A stretch of DNA of 64,000 bases, taken from positions 338,399,844-338,463,843 of the forward strand of contig NC_090440.1 of NCBI RefSeq assembly GCF_031143425.1. The letters are read 5' to 3'. The translations under genes and the position numbers were made by a program. Positions within the stretch are counted from its first letter, which is position 1; each line of letters opens with the position of its first letter. Below, in pieces: positions 10,622 through 21,500 of the stretch. The stretch is from Pleurodeles waltl. Lineage: Eukaryota > Chordata > Amphibia > Caudata > Salamandridae. Under the pieces are notes generated by a model, which was not told where the DNA came from, searched no databases, and saw nothing but the letters and a program-made list of their open reading frames with translations.

Positions 10622-13170
10622 AAGAGTTGGAGCGCCTTTTGGATGGGGTTCTACCCCTGTATGGACAGATGTATGGGCTTCCTAACCAACAGGTGAGTGC
10701 AACATGGGGACAATACATGCAACAAGGTTGCATGGAGATGTGTGTGCTGGCAGTGTGTATTTTTGGTGGGGGTATATCTGGTGGTAGTGTACATGCAGGG
10801 CTCCGGGTGATATGCCTGATGAGGGGAAATGGTATTTGGGGGCCATATGTGTGACAGGCTAGATTGTATGGTTAATGGTGTCCTCATGTCTGTATTTCAT
10901 CTGCAGGTCAGTGCCCATCAGAAAAATGGATTGTGGTGTGCCATCGCCAAGGACATGCGGACCCTGGGGGTCTATAGCAGGTGGAGAACCCACTGCGGGA
11001 AGCAGTGGGAGGACCTGAGACGCTGGGCCCGGTAGACCACAGAGGCCCAGCTGGGGATGGCCTCCCAACGACGGAGGGGTGCCCGTCGGAAACTTAACCG
11101 CCTGATGACCCACATACTGGTTGTGGCCTACCCAGAGCTAGATGGGCACTTGAGGGCAGCACAGCAGCCACAAGGGGGTGAGTGCAGTGTGTGTAACAAC
11201 CATCTTTGTTGCCTCTCATGGGATGCTGGTGGTGGGTTTCAGTTAGTGAGTAAATGGGTGTATAGCAAAATCTAGTTAACTAGCAAGGTGGCATTCCATG
11301 TCAGACAGGTCCCAGGAGGGGTGCAGAAGGTGGTGGTTGACTCTTACCTTGCTGTGGTACCTAGCCAATGGAATGCCAGTGCGGTGAACAGTGCTCAATC
11401 TTTTTCCCTGTGTCTGATGGTAATGTGTATGTCATCTGTGGTGTTGGTGCTGTAATTAACCCATTGATCCCTTTCTCTCTCTCCCCTATTTTCCTCTGTC
11501 ATCCTGTCCATGTGCTCATTAGCATCATCTGGCAGAGGAGCAGGAGCGTCCCATGGGACCCAGGAGGCAGAGTCCACCGACACCAAGGGGACCAGTGGGA
11601 CGGAGCACAATGGCGGAGACAGGAGGTGACCACACTGACTCCGATCCTCCGATGGAAGCTCCCTGGTGGTGGAGGACACCTCTGGTACCACCCCAGCTAC
11701 AGGTATAGCCGCCACCCCTATACAAGCACAGCCCTCCCAGTAGCCCATCACCGAGTTGCCTGTGCCCGCTCACCCAGGAGGGTGGGCATCTCCATCACCC
11801 CAGGCACCTCAGGCCCTGCCCCATTGAGTCCTGCTGCCTTCAGTGAGGAGGCTATTGACCTCCTGAGATCCATCTCTGTAGGACAGTCAACCATTGTGAA
11901 TGCCATCCATGGGCTGGCATCACAGATGCAGCAATGTAATGCCTAACTGGAGGGCATCCACGGTGGGTTGGCAGCCCTACAGAGATCGTTTCAGGCTCTG
12001 GCCTCCTCTCTGATGGCAGCAAGTGTCCCCGTTCCTATCGTCCCCCCTCCAACTACCACTTCCCAGTCCCAATATCCTCATCCCCAACCCATCCAAGGCA
12101 CAGGTACAGACAAGCATGCACACAAAACATCTCCGAAGAGTTGCACAGACAAACACAGGCAGCACACTTCAGGCCACAAGCACTCACACAAACAACAGAC
12201 AGTTGCACACACAACAACATCCACTGCCTCCACTGTCTCCCCCTCCTCCTCCTCCTCCTCCGTCACAGTCACATCCGCACTCACACCTGTGTGCACTGCA
12301 TCAACAGCCACCACCACCACCATCACCATCACCACATCATGCAGCACACACACCTCACTTGCAGACACCTCCACAACATCCATGCACGTGTCCTCTCCCA
12401 CCTTGTCTGCCTACCTCCTAAGAGACACAAATGCTCCCACTCAGACACCCAACAGCCATCAACCTCACACATGCACTGTCCATGAACCTGCACCCAAGTC
12501 CAACAGACATACACCTACAACCACTCCCACTACCTCTACTCCCATCCCTCCTCCCATATCCCGCACCAATATCCCTAAGAAGCTTTTCCTTGCCCAACTT
12601 GACTTCTTCCCTCCACCTCCGCCCCTATATACTGCCCCTAACTGAGGGGTCCCAATGACCCAGCACCTCATCTAAACAGTCTGCCACTGCTCCCATAAAA
12701 AAATCAGCTGCTGGCACAACAGCCACTCCTACTAAGAGCACACCTCTGCCTAAGAAAGGGAGGAATAGGGTGGTGATACTCAAGGGACAGAGGACAGGGA
12801 CAGTGGATGCACCTTCTAGTCATGGGGGCAAGGACACAAGTCACATTTCAAAGGCCAAGGGGACCCGTCACAAGAGGGGACACATGGATCCCCTTCCACC
12901 ACCAAAGAAAGGCAGGGAGCCCCCTCCACCAGCCGAGGGCAGGGAGCCCTGTCCTCCAGCAGAGGCAGCCAAGGAGCCCCCTCCACAAGCAGTGGGCAGG
13001 GAGCCCTCTCCTCCAGCAGAAGCAGCCAAGGAGCCCCTCCACCAGCAGAGGGCGAGGTGCCCTCTCCTCCAGCAGAGGCAGCCAAGGAGCCCACTCCACC
13101 AGCAGAGGACAAAGTGCCCTCTCTTCCAGCAGAGGCAGCCAAGGAGCCCCCTCCATCATTAGAGGGCACG
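10622..13170 (+). pseudogene. SANT-B: second Myb/SANT-like protein of Harbinger (H1)
   Basis: Exon 1 encodes ELERLLDGVLPLYGQMYG and ends at 10692 before GTGAGT. Exon 2 starts at 10907 after CTGCAG (VSAHQKNGLWCAIAKD, then LGVYSR, then THCGKQWEDLRRWAR) and ends near 11177 at GTGAGT. Exon 3 starts near 11523 after CTCATTAG. The first two exons together make a SANT-like three-helix domain with WEDLRRWA as the last helix; a premature TAG follows it. Exon 3 holds an acidic Ser/Thr segment (AETGGDHTDSD), a helix (ISVGQSTIVNAIHGLASQMQ), a second amphipathic helix (AALQRSFQALASSLMAA), a His/Lys/Thr-rich low-complexity region and a basic/proline tail of EPPPPAE-type repeats. Stops and frameshifts occur throughout. 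Its role is unknown; it is not the usual second Harbinger protein, whose place SANT-A fills. Confidence 0.75.
12890..13165 (+). repeat. Short-period repeats in the SANT-B tail (H1)
   Basis: A run of about 36-60 bp units containing GGAGCCC(C/T)CTCC and CAGCAGAGGCAGCCAAGG encodes alternating EPPPPAEGRE and AEAAKEP text in one frame. It corresponds in position to differently worded tails in H2 and H3. Confidence 0.7.
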
Positions 13171-14145
13171 TAGGCCACCCTCCAGGGACTGTTGGGCAAG
13201 GAGCCACCTCCTGAAGAAGTGGGCATGTTACCCACTTCATAGACTGTGGCCTTTCACTCCCCTCCAGGGACAATTGGGCATGGAGCGCCCTCCAGAACCA
13301 GTGGGCATGTTACCTACTTAGGAGACTGTGGCCCTCATTCTGACCCTGGCGGTCAAAGACCGCCAGGGCGGAGGACCGCGGGAGCACCGCCGACAGGCCG
13401 GCGGTGCTCCAATGGGGATTCCGACCGCGGCGGTAAAGCCGCGGTCGGACCGGCACCACTGGCGGGCTCCCGCCAGTGTACCGCCGCCCCATTGAATCCT
13501 CCACGGCGGCGCAGCTTGCTGCACCGCCGCGGGGATTCCGACCCCCCCTACCGCCATCCAGATCCCGGCGGTCCGACCGCCGGGATCCGGATGGCGGTAG
13601 GGGGGGTCGCGGGGCCCCTGGGGGCCCCTGCAGTGCCCATGCCACTGGCATGGGCATTGCAGGGGCCCCCGTAAGAGGGCCCCTACATGTATTTCACTGT
13701 CTGCTGCGCAGACAGTGAAATACGCGACGGGTGCAACTGCACCCGTCGCACAGCTTCCACTCCGCCGGCTCGATTCCGAGCCGGCTTCATCGTGGAAGCC
13801 TCTTTCCCGCTGGGCTGGCGGGCGGTCTGAAGGCGACCGCCCGCCAGCCCAGCGGGAAAGTCAGAATTACCGCCGCGGTCTTTCGACCGCGGAACGGTAA
13901 CCTGACGGCGGGACTTTAGCGGGCGGCCTCCGCCGCCCGCCAAGGTCAGAATGAGGGACTGTGACCTTTCACTCCCCTCCAGAGACAATTGGGCAAGGAG
14001 CCCCCTCCAAAACCAGTGGGCATGTTACCCACTTCAGAGACTGTGGCCTTTCCCTCTCCTCCAGAGACAATTGGGCAAGGAGCCCCCTTCAGAACAAGTG
14101 GGCATGTTACCCACTTCAGCTGAGGAGCCCCCCTGTCCCCCCCCT
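13166..14145 (+). repeat. Minisatellite of about 80-90 bp in SANT-B 3' region
   Basis: Units read GACTGTGGCCTTTCACTCCC, then AATTGGGCA.GGAGC, then AGTGGGCATGTTACC.ACTT. At least three are visible (from about 13242, 13960 and 14036), and the array is split by the inserted chain-of-hairpins element. The same kind of minisatellite, with different wording, lies at 61640-62050 in H3. Confidence 0.7.
13332..13957. mobile_element. Chain-of-hairpins foldback element, GC-rich copy 1
   Basis: Perfect 14-bp terminal inverted repeats (CCCTCATTCTGACC and GGTCAGAATGAGGG) enclose about thirteen adjacent palindromes. These include CCCTGGCGGTC/GACCGCCAGGG, ACCGCCATCC/GGATGGCGGT, GTATTTCACTGTCTGC with its complement, GCGACGGGTGCA with its complement, GCCGGCTCG/CGAGCCGGC, and CGCTGGGCTGGCGGGCGG with its complement. 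There is no coding capacity. It sits inside a minisatellite unit whose uninterrupted neighbours show the empty site. The flanks are GACTGTGG on the left and GACTGTGA on the right, so a 7-9 bp target duplication is likely, as in hAT transposons. Confidence 0.85.
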
Positions 14146-14467
14146 TCTCCCTGAGGTGCCTGCACATTTCCAACATGATGCCCCTGAACAGTGGAGTCCA
14201 GTTTGTGTCTGGAGTCAAGTTGGGCCTTGGACTGTACCCTGTGGCCCTTTTTGTACTTTGTACTGGTGATGGGCCCGATCTGGACATTGACACCTGCATT
14301 TACATTTACTTTTACATTATAGTGGCTGTTGGCAGAAAATTACAGTGTTCGTACATTCTAATTGTTGTCCTTGCATTAATTTAACGTGGGTCCTGTGACA
14401 TTTGTTCTACTCTGCAGCTGGTTCTGTGTATGGTGTGTGTTGTGCATGTGTTTGTGTCGCTGTAATA

Positions 14468-16080
14468 GCTCACGCCAAGCAAAAGCAAACAATCCACTTC
14501 CAGCAAGTGGGAGCTGTACATATTATACCGCTTGCTGGAAGCAAAGATTTCATCTCTTTCCTACCCAAACATATGCAAGCAGGGAGAGAGATGAAAATAT
14601 TGCTTCCACATGCAGGGAGCTGCAATTCCAGAAGCGCCCTGGTCTGTGAGCAAAGCTGGCTCCCGGAGGAGGCAGGGAGGAAGCTGGGACTCAGGGGGCC
14701 TTGGGGCTCCCCCAGTGGTCCCCAACATTTTTTTTTTAAAATCAATTAATCCTTCCCTGCATATATATATTTATATAAAAAATAAATAAGCAGGGCAGTA
14801 TTCATTATGGCACGATGCTCATTTCACAGAAAGTTAACCTCAATGGAAAACACTTACAGGTATAAACCAAGCAGGTGCTCAAGTTAAAGCTTCACTTCTG
14901 TAAAGAACAAATCATCCTAATTTCTTGCACATGGTCAAGACAAACCAAGTGTGCTTTCTTTGCATTTCCACCATGAAAAGTTATCTGTAATCCTTGATGG
15001 ATGTGTTTGTATCCTTGGTTTTTCAAACGCAATATCTCATGTAATGACTGTCATGAGTGGGTTCTTTCTTGTAATCTGCTGCTCAGACCAGAGATCATGT
15101 TATCCCTTTTAAAAACTACAAATATGTAAAATGGCATTGAAGTCCCACTCTTTTGGCCCTGACCCATATACATTAGGTATATGCAACGCCTCTCCCCTCA
15201 TTTTCCCAGGAAGATGGATAGCCTACTAAAAAGACCCCCCAAATGTGTGTCCTGCCAATATTGGAGACGTGTTCTTGATGCATAGGAATATGATAACATT
15301 TCCACCAAACAAAGAAGAACTTCATTAGTGCTGTGGGGTAGGTCGTATGGCCTGGCCCCAAGCTAGGCCTTGCAGTCAAACCCTGACATGCATAGCATGT
15401 GGCCATTCATGGTGTGGTATTGGTTGATTATAGGGGGTTGGCACAGGGCCTGGCCACAGGCCAGGCCCTGTGGCTAACAACCGCCTCACACAACGGAAGG
15501 CTGTGCTTGGCATGAGGCTGGGTGGTTATAGGCCAGGCCCTGTGGCCAAACCCCACCATGTATGGCCACAGGCTGTGTGGCGTGGTGGTTGGAATAACAT
15601 TAAATAATGAAAATTACTTTACATGAAAAAAAACATTGAAATTCACTAAAAAAAATGAAGATTACAGGGACGTTACTGTTTGGCTCACATTTCAAACATA
15701 CAAAATCATGGAATTTCAGTTCTTATAGTTAGAGTTATTTAAAGTAATTATAACTCGTGCCCTAAGGTAATTATAACTTGCACCCTCATCATGCACTTCT
15801 AATTGCCCCAGGTACTAAATCATGACATTTTCTATGACATCAGTGATAATATTATTGGAATATTTGCAGGAAAATTATTGATGAGGTAACTGTGCATGAC
15901 AGTGGCACAAGTTATATTTAGAATAGGGAACGAGCTATAAGGACTTGAAATAACTAAGTATAACAGCTGAATTTCTATGGTTTTGTACCTTTGAAATGTG
16001 TCTAACTGTAATGTCACTGTAACCTTTGGCTTTTTAAAAGAAAAAAAAATGATATACAAATTTGAATAGTTCCCAAGCAT
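14468..16080 (+). repeat. Dispersed repeat family R, copy 1
   Basis: This shares with 36050-37740 an ordered set of blocks: the GCTGGCTCCCG...GGAG block followed by CCTTG.GGCT.CTCCC, a GC-rich zone with repeated GGCCAGGCCCTGTGG, and an AT-rich zone with repeated AACTATAACTTGCACCCT motifs in both orientations. No coding region is seen, and the transposon class is unknown. The middle (about 14760-15410) has no counterpart that I can align and may be an insertion. The left edge truncates Harbinger H1. Confidence 0.6.
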
Positions 16081-16423
16081 TCACTGGAGAGCAGCTCTTT
16101 ATACGGACCACTCTGCAACACCACTGACACTCTAAATCTGCTCACCTCAAATGTCTGTTTTTCTATCAAAGTTAGAAAAGTGAAAAAAGACTTTTACCAT
16201 TTTTGCAGCAAAGGCTTTAAGAACTGGACCATCAAGTGCCATCCCTGCCAAAATGGCAAAAGTATTTTACCGTTCCAGACACAATATTATAGCTTTGGAT
16301 TAGTAAAATACCACCCAAGCCAACCTGGAATGAAGAATGAAAGCAGCACCTTACGTGTTTCACCCCTATTAGAGCTTGACATATATACTGAAGTGTCATA
16401 ATAACAGTTGATTAAAGCTTGTA

Positions 16424-17075
16424 CAATCACCCAGGCACTTTGTGTCACATTAGCATTATTTTTTATGATGCTAATGTGGCCCAAAGAGGCCAAATTAGCC
16501 ACGTCATATTTACAAAGTGGAGCAAAGCATGCATGAATTGTGCCACTTTGTAACCCCTTGCTCCACATTATGGGCCTGATTCTAACTTTTGAGGACGGTG
16601 TTAAACCGTCCCAAAAGTGGCGGATATACCACCTACCGTATTACGAGTTCCATAGGATATAATGGACTCGTAATACGGTAGGTGGTATATCCGCCACTTT
16701 TGGGACGGTTTAACACCGTCCTCCAAAGTTAGAATCAGGCCCTATGTCTGTACCAGGCATAATGTATTCAAGGGAGCATTCCCCATTAGGGGGACTGCTA
16801 AAATTGTGCTTTGGATTCTAAGAGATTCTACTGCGTCATTTTTAGCAGCTATTTTAGCACCTGCACAGAGCAGGCGTTAAAAGAGGGCATCCCATTTTTT
16901 TCAAAGTGCCCCTATGTACTCTGCAGGATTAGTGCCAAAATGTTGCCCCTCCCCTGTGCCATGGTGCACCATATATTAAATACGACAAACACATGGTGGC
17001 GGTAGGGGGTGCTAAGGGCCACAATAAAAGTGGTGTTGCTCTGGATGTTGCGCCACTTTTCTTAAATTCGGTTCT
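16424..17075. mobile_element. MITE-like repeat split by a palindrome
   Basis: The blocks CACATTAGCAT, GCCACTTTGTAA, CCAGGCATAATGTAT and GCATTCCCCATTAGGGGG resemble the element at 32285-32637 (TGCCTGGTGCAGGTATAATG, CATTGCAAAGTGG). Removing the 171-bp palindrome at 16572 restores continuity of the CACATTATGTCTG text expected for the family. No gene. Confidence 0.5.
16572..16742. mobile_element. Near-perfect 171-bp palindromic MITE
   Basis: The left arm beginning GGGCCTGATTCTAACTTT and the right arm ending AAAGTTAGAATCAGGCCC pair along almost their whole length. The centre lies around CCATAGGATATAATGG, and there is one extra base near each end. It is flanked on both sides by TAT, a likely 3-bp target duplication. 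Such complete pairing implies a young insertion or strong homogenisation of the arms. A three-base duplication with GGGCC-type ends is compatible with a Harbinger-derived MITE, but there is no internal match to H1-H3. Confidence 0.8.
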
Positions 17076-17079
17076 TAGT

Positions 17080-18555
17080 TTACAGTACTCATCAAATTTC
17101 TTTAACATACCTTTGAAATTTGACAACCCTTGTGAACCAAAAATAAAAAGCATAAGCTAAACTCTATCCAAAATTTAAACTTAAACATGCTTAGCATTTG
17201 TTGTATGGATAGATGGAAAAGAGTGAAACTTGTTTAGCCCAAACTGAAAGTTGGGAACAGGGATGTGTCACAATCCACAATTTTTGGGGTTGTAAGAAAT
17301 TAACAAAATAGCATTGTACATGCTTGTGAGTCTATAAATGGTGGTCAAGGGGGGCTTACAACATGTACATCACTAAAATTACCAGAGGTTAACTCTAATT
17401 GCACTAAGGGACATTTCTGCAAATTCATCAAAGAGACTCCAGTCATGCATGGATTTACAGATACATTTTGCACAACATACATAGATGGTCTATCTCCTAC
17501 ACATGTACTTTCTTTGAGCACTTTACAATGCAAATTAATTAAACCAGCTTGCATAATCTTTGGAGTGTAGATGGGGCACAGCTGAATGCGAAAGCAAGGG
17601 ATGTGATCTGTGTTTCCAAAACTTCACTTTTATGTGGCACATAGTCAAGTTAGAAAACATGGGCCTGGCAGAGATTAGCACTGAGGACAGTAATAATGAT
17701 CCTTTTGCCTCTTGCCAAGCATCAACTCTTCATCAGCAATATACAATACTATTTTTCTCTGTTTCACGGCTACAGTCAACAAAGTACCAATCTTTAGCCA
17801 TGCAACACCCTCCACACAGATGAAGTAGAGGATACTGCCTGTAAAGCAATAGGACTTTAAAGAAAGGACAATTGAAAGTTACTGAAGGACATCAGTCTTC
17901 CAGTGGTAGTCTGACTAAAGTCAATATATGCATTGCATGTTCCTTATCAACAGGATTGCATGGTGTAAGAAACTGGGAATTAGTTGAGGGCATTACTACA
18001 TGCCTCACGTAATAATCACACCTTTAGATATGTAAAGCTATTTAACATGAGGTCAACCCACTGTTAGCTATAGCACAGAGCAGACAGGCTTAAAATGGCA
18101 ATGTATAAAGCATATATGCAATACAAAAAAATAATAAAGTCAAAACACAACACAATAAATATCCACATAAATAAAATGATACCAAAATGACAGGGGAATC
18201 AGAGATATGAATTTTTAACATTTTAAATCAAACTATAGCACCAAAATGTTTTAAGGACCATCTACACTCAACTGGTTACTGGGAGCTAGGTGCCAGCTGA
18301 GTTTGAATGGAATGGAGCATGAGCCATATATCCTTGGAACTCAAAGCTGTAAGTCCATAATCTTTTTTGTGTGTTTTTATTATTTTGTATGAAACAATAT
18401 AATAATATATAAGAAAAGACAGCGGTCAAACAAATCACGACAACCACCCATCTTGTTCTATCCCATTCCAAATGTTAAATGCTTTTAACATGACTCAACC
18501 TCCACTATTGGTGTGATACAATGATTGTGCCACCCTGGTTATCACAAGAGTCACT
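17080..18555. other. AT-rich sequence without recognisable gene
   Basis: No protein-family motif, RNA gene or obvious repeat was found. The stretch directly before 18560 may be the 3' end or flank of the L1 that follows on the minus strand. Confidence 0.5.
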
Positions 18556-18559
18556 CGAT

Positions 18560-21500
18560 CTACTGGAATGTATTCCCCCAATCATAATTAATTGGCTTCT
18601 TCTCTGTTCCCCTCTCCACTACCCTCTGCTATATCTCAACCTCCCCATATTTTAGCAAATGTCTTCAGGCATACTCTCCCTTTATACTTTTTCTTATCCA
18701 TTAATATAAAAACTGCCATCCCTTGTACCCAATTATGGTGTGTAGGGAGAACAAAAGATCCCCATTTCTGTGCTATGTCCTTCTTCACCATCATACAACC
18801 CAGGCTTATTAGAATCTTCTGGTACCAGGAGTGGTCCAAGAGGCCCCATATCCACAACAGTGTCAGGCTTGGCCATAGCTTTAGGGATAGTCCTGTTGCC
18901 CCTTCCAATGAGTTCTTGACTATTTCACAGAAAGGCTGTATGTGAGGGCAGCTTGCAAGAATATTCCTTCCAACCCACACCCCCTCAAACACATTGCATG
19001 CCTTCCATTTCTATATAGTAGCGTGCATTTATATCAAGCTGGATATAGAATCCTTAGTTAAATCAAATGGAAACATGCCTTTATTGCTACCATTGCAGGG
19101 AATTTCCAAGCTTTCCGCCAATCTACCTCATGGAGCTCCCAAGTCCTGTTCCCAAGTGTGTTGTACTTTCAATAGTGGGGCCTGCATGTTTCTCATCACT
19201 GTGCCCTATGATAATGATATTAGCTTCTCACTTGCCCTTCCTTCCAACAGCCTACTTTCTAATGGGGCATTCTTCTGCACTTCCTCGTCTAGAGACATGC
19301 ATTCTCTAAGAGCATGGCACAGCTGGCCATACCTTTGCCACTGCATCTCTGACATGGAATACTCCTGTCGTAGCACAGCAAAGGGAATCACCCCTTTGGC
19401 ATTCCAAATGTCAGCCAGAATTGAGAGGCCAATATTATTCCAGCTCTGAAACCCTCGTAATGTCACTATGGGTCATAGTTTGGCACCTTCCATTAAAGTT
19501 ATTTTCGGTGTCAGCCTAGGTGCCCATCCCATTTCTCTAGTTAAACTCCTCCAGGTATCCACCGCTACTGATGTTGCAAGGCAAGCTTAGTGTGCTGCCC
19601 CTGTACAGGGCATGAAAGTAGCTACCAGTCCCCCTCCCCAGCCTATCTAAATAATGGGTTGGTCCTTTCTGCATATGCCCAATTGTTTACCTCACTCACT
19701 TGTTCAGCTTCATAATACTTTTGGTAAGGCAATACCCCCTTTGTATTTGGACCTTTGCAGAATTCTCATGGCAATTTGTGACTGACCCTCCCACCCAAAG
19801 CAGTGTTTGAACCAATGCATCAACCCTCTTGAAGAAATTATCCAGAATTTTGCAAAGGGTGTTCAGTATTACGTACAGATACCCCGGGAGAGACAGCATT
19901 GCTGCCATCGCTAATAACGAGATTGGCAATGTTTGCCAATTTTTGATAGGCTGCTCCAATTTTTGGAGCAGAGGGCTCAGGTTTTTTCCATAGTGCAGGG
20001 CCTGACTTTTTGATATTCAAATGCTCAAGTATTTGAACTGGGTCTGTTCTATTCACAAAGGCAGGGCCAGTACCCATTCCAGCATCCATTTCCTTTCCCA
20101 GAAACAACAATGATTTTTCCCCGTTAATGGCAAATCACAAGTGCTCACCAAATATATAGAAGATATCCTGCAATCTATCTAATGTTGGGATGACATTCAT
20201 CAGATAAAACAGAATATTATCTGTGTAGAGTAATGTATTCTTGTCACAACCATTATCACTCCGCCAACACCATATCTGTGCATCCAACCCCACACATTCT
20301 ACCAACGCCTCAATAGCGAGGGCAAATACCAATGGTGAAAGCAGATATCCTTGATGCGTGCCCCTCCAAACTCCAAACTCCTGGGATATATGGGCATTAA
20401 TGAGTACTCTCACATGAAGACCATCATAAAGCAGAAAAAACAAACTGAGATATTTAGGGCCAAATATTATCTTATTAAACAGCTCAAAAGGGTCTGTCCA
20501 TTCTAATGCATTGAATGCCTTTTTGGCATCTAATGATATGATTACCCTGCCAACTGGTGATTTCATAGCTGCCCCTCCAAACTCCAAACTCCTGGGATAT
20601 ATGGCCATTAATGAGTACTCTCACATGAAGACCATCATAAAGCAGAAAAAACTAACTGAGATATTTAGGGCCAAATCCTATCTTATTAAACAGCTCAAAA
20701 GGGTCTGTCCATTCTACTGCATGGAATGCCTTTTTGGCATCTAATGATACGATTACCCTGCCAACTGGTGATTTCACAGCTGCCGCCAAATTGGTATGTG
20801 GATGTTTAAGGTTCAATCTCATTGACCAGCCTAGCATAAAGCCATTCTGGTCCAGATGCACATGCTCTGTAACCACCTTCCGCAGTCTGTTTGCCAGAAG
20901 CTTTGCCAGGACCTTAATATCAGTATTCATCAGAGAAATAGGATGATACAAGTCAGTTTATCTACAGGTTTCCGTGCCTTCAGTATAGGACCACAGTCGC
21001 AAAAAGAATGGCATCTGGTAACTTTTCCTCTTGGAAAGCCGTCTGAAAAGCCATGCAAAGGGGGGCTGCCCTCCACCTACATAATTCCTAAAAATACTCA
21101 ATAGGAAACCTATTCCGACTTGGGGCATTTCCTGTTTGCATATGTTCCATGGCAGAGGAAATTTCCTCCACCATGATATATGCCACCAATTCATTGGATT
21201 GGTCCTCTTCTAACTCTCATAGGGCAATGCTAGTACTTCCTGATAAGTAGTGCACAGCTGAGAAGCATAACAGCTTCAAGATGACATGCAAATTCTTGAG
21301 CTATTGCACAGCTTTCTTTCACCACAATGCCAGAATCTGTCTTTATTTACCTGATCAACATACTATCCCTCTCCTTACTACCAGGCCATGCAAGTAGCTT
21401 ACCCGTTGTATTCCCTCCCTTATATATTCTTTTATTTTTTGTCTTGTAGGCCGCCTTGTCCTCATAATTATCCACTGTCTGATAGTCTGCCCTCTTCCAG

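Larger units (their letters stand above)
6615..14465 (+). mobile_element. Harbinger transposon H1, nearly full length, decayed
   Basis: The left end at about 6619 (CTCATTATGACATTGGCTG) matches the terminal repeat of the other copies. The element then carries SANT-A (+), a convergent HARBI1-like nuclease (-), a divergent intergenic region and SANT-B (+). The right end is lost: near 14465 the sequence switches to an unrelated dispersed repeat just short of the region that in H3 holds the last splice site and the terminus. All three genes contain stops, frameshifts or deletions, so the copy is dead. A 626-bp chain-of-hairpins element has inserted into the SANT-B 3' region. PIF/Harbinger elements classically encode a nuclease and a Myb-like partner that carries it to the nucleus and DNA; here a third, also SANT-like, gene is part of the unit. 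Confidence 0.85.

Noticed and set aside
12023..12645. Long overlapping frames on both strands rich in Thr, Pro, His or Val
   Set aside because: These come from low-complexity CAC/ACC-rich sequence in the SANT-B exon; only one frame fits the other copies.
13332..13957. CpG-island-like GC peak
   Set aside because: The GC content comes from the hairpin element with its own terminal repeats and target duplication, not from a promoter.
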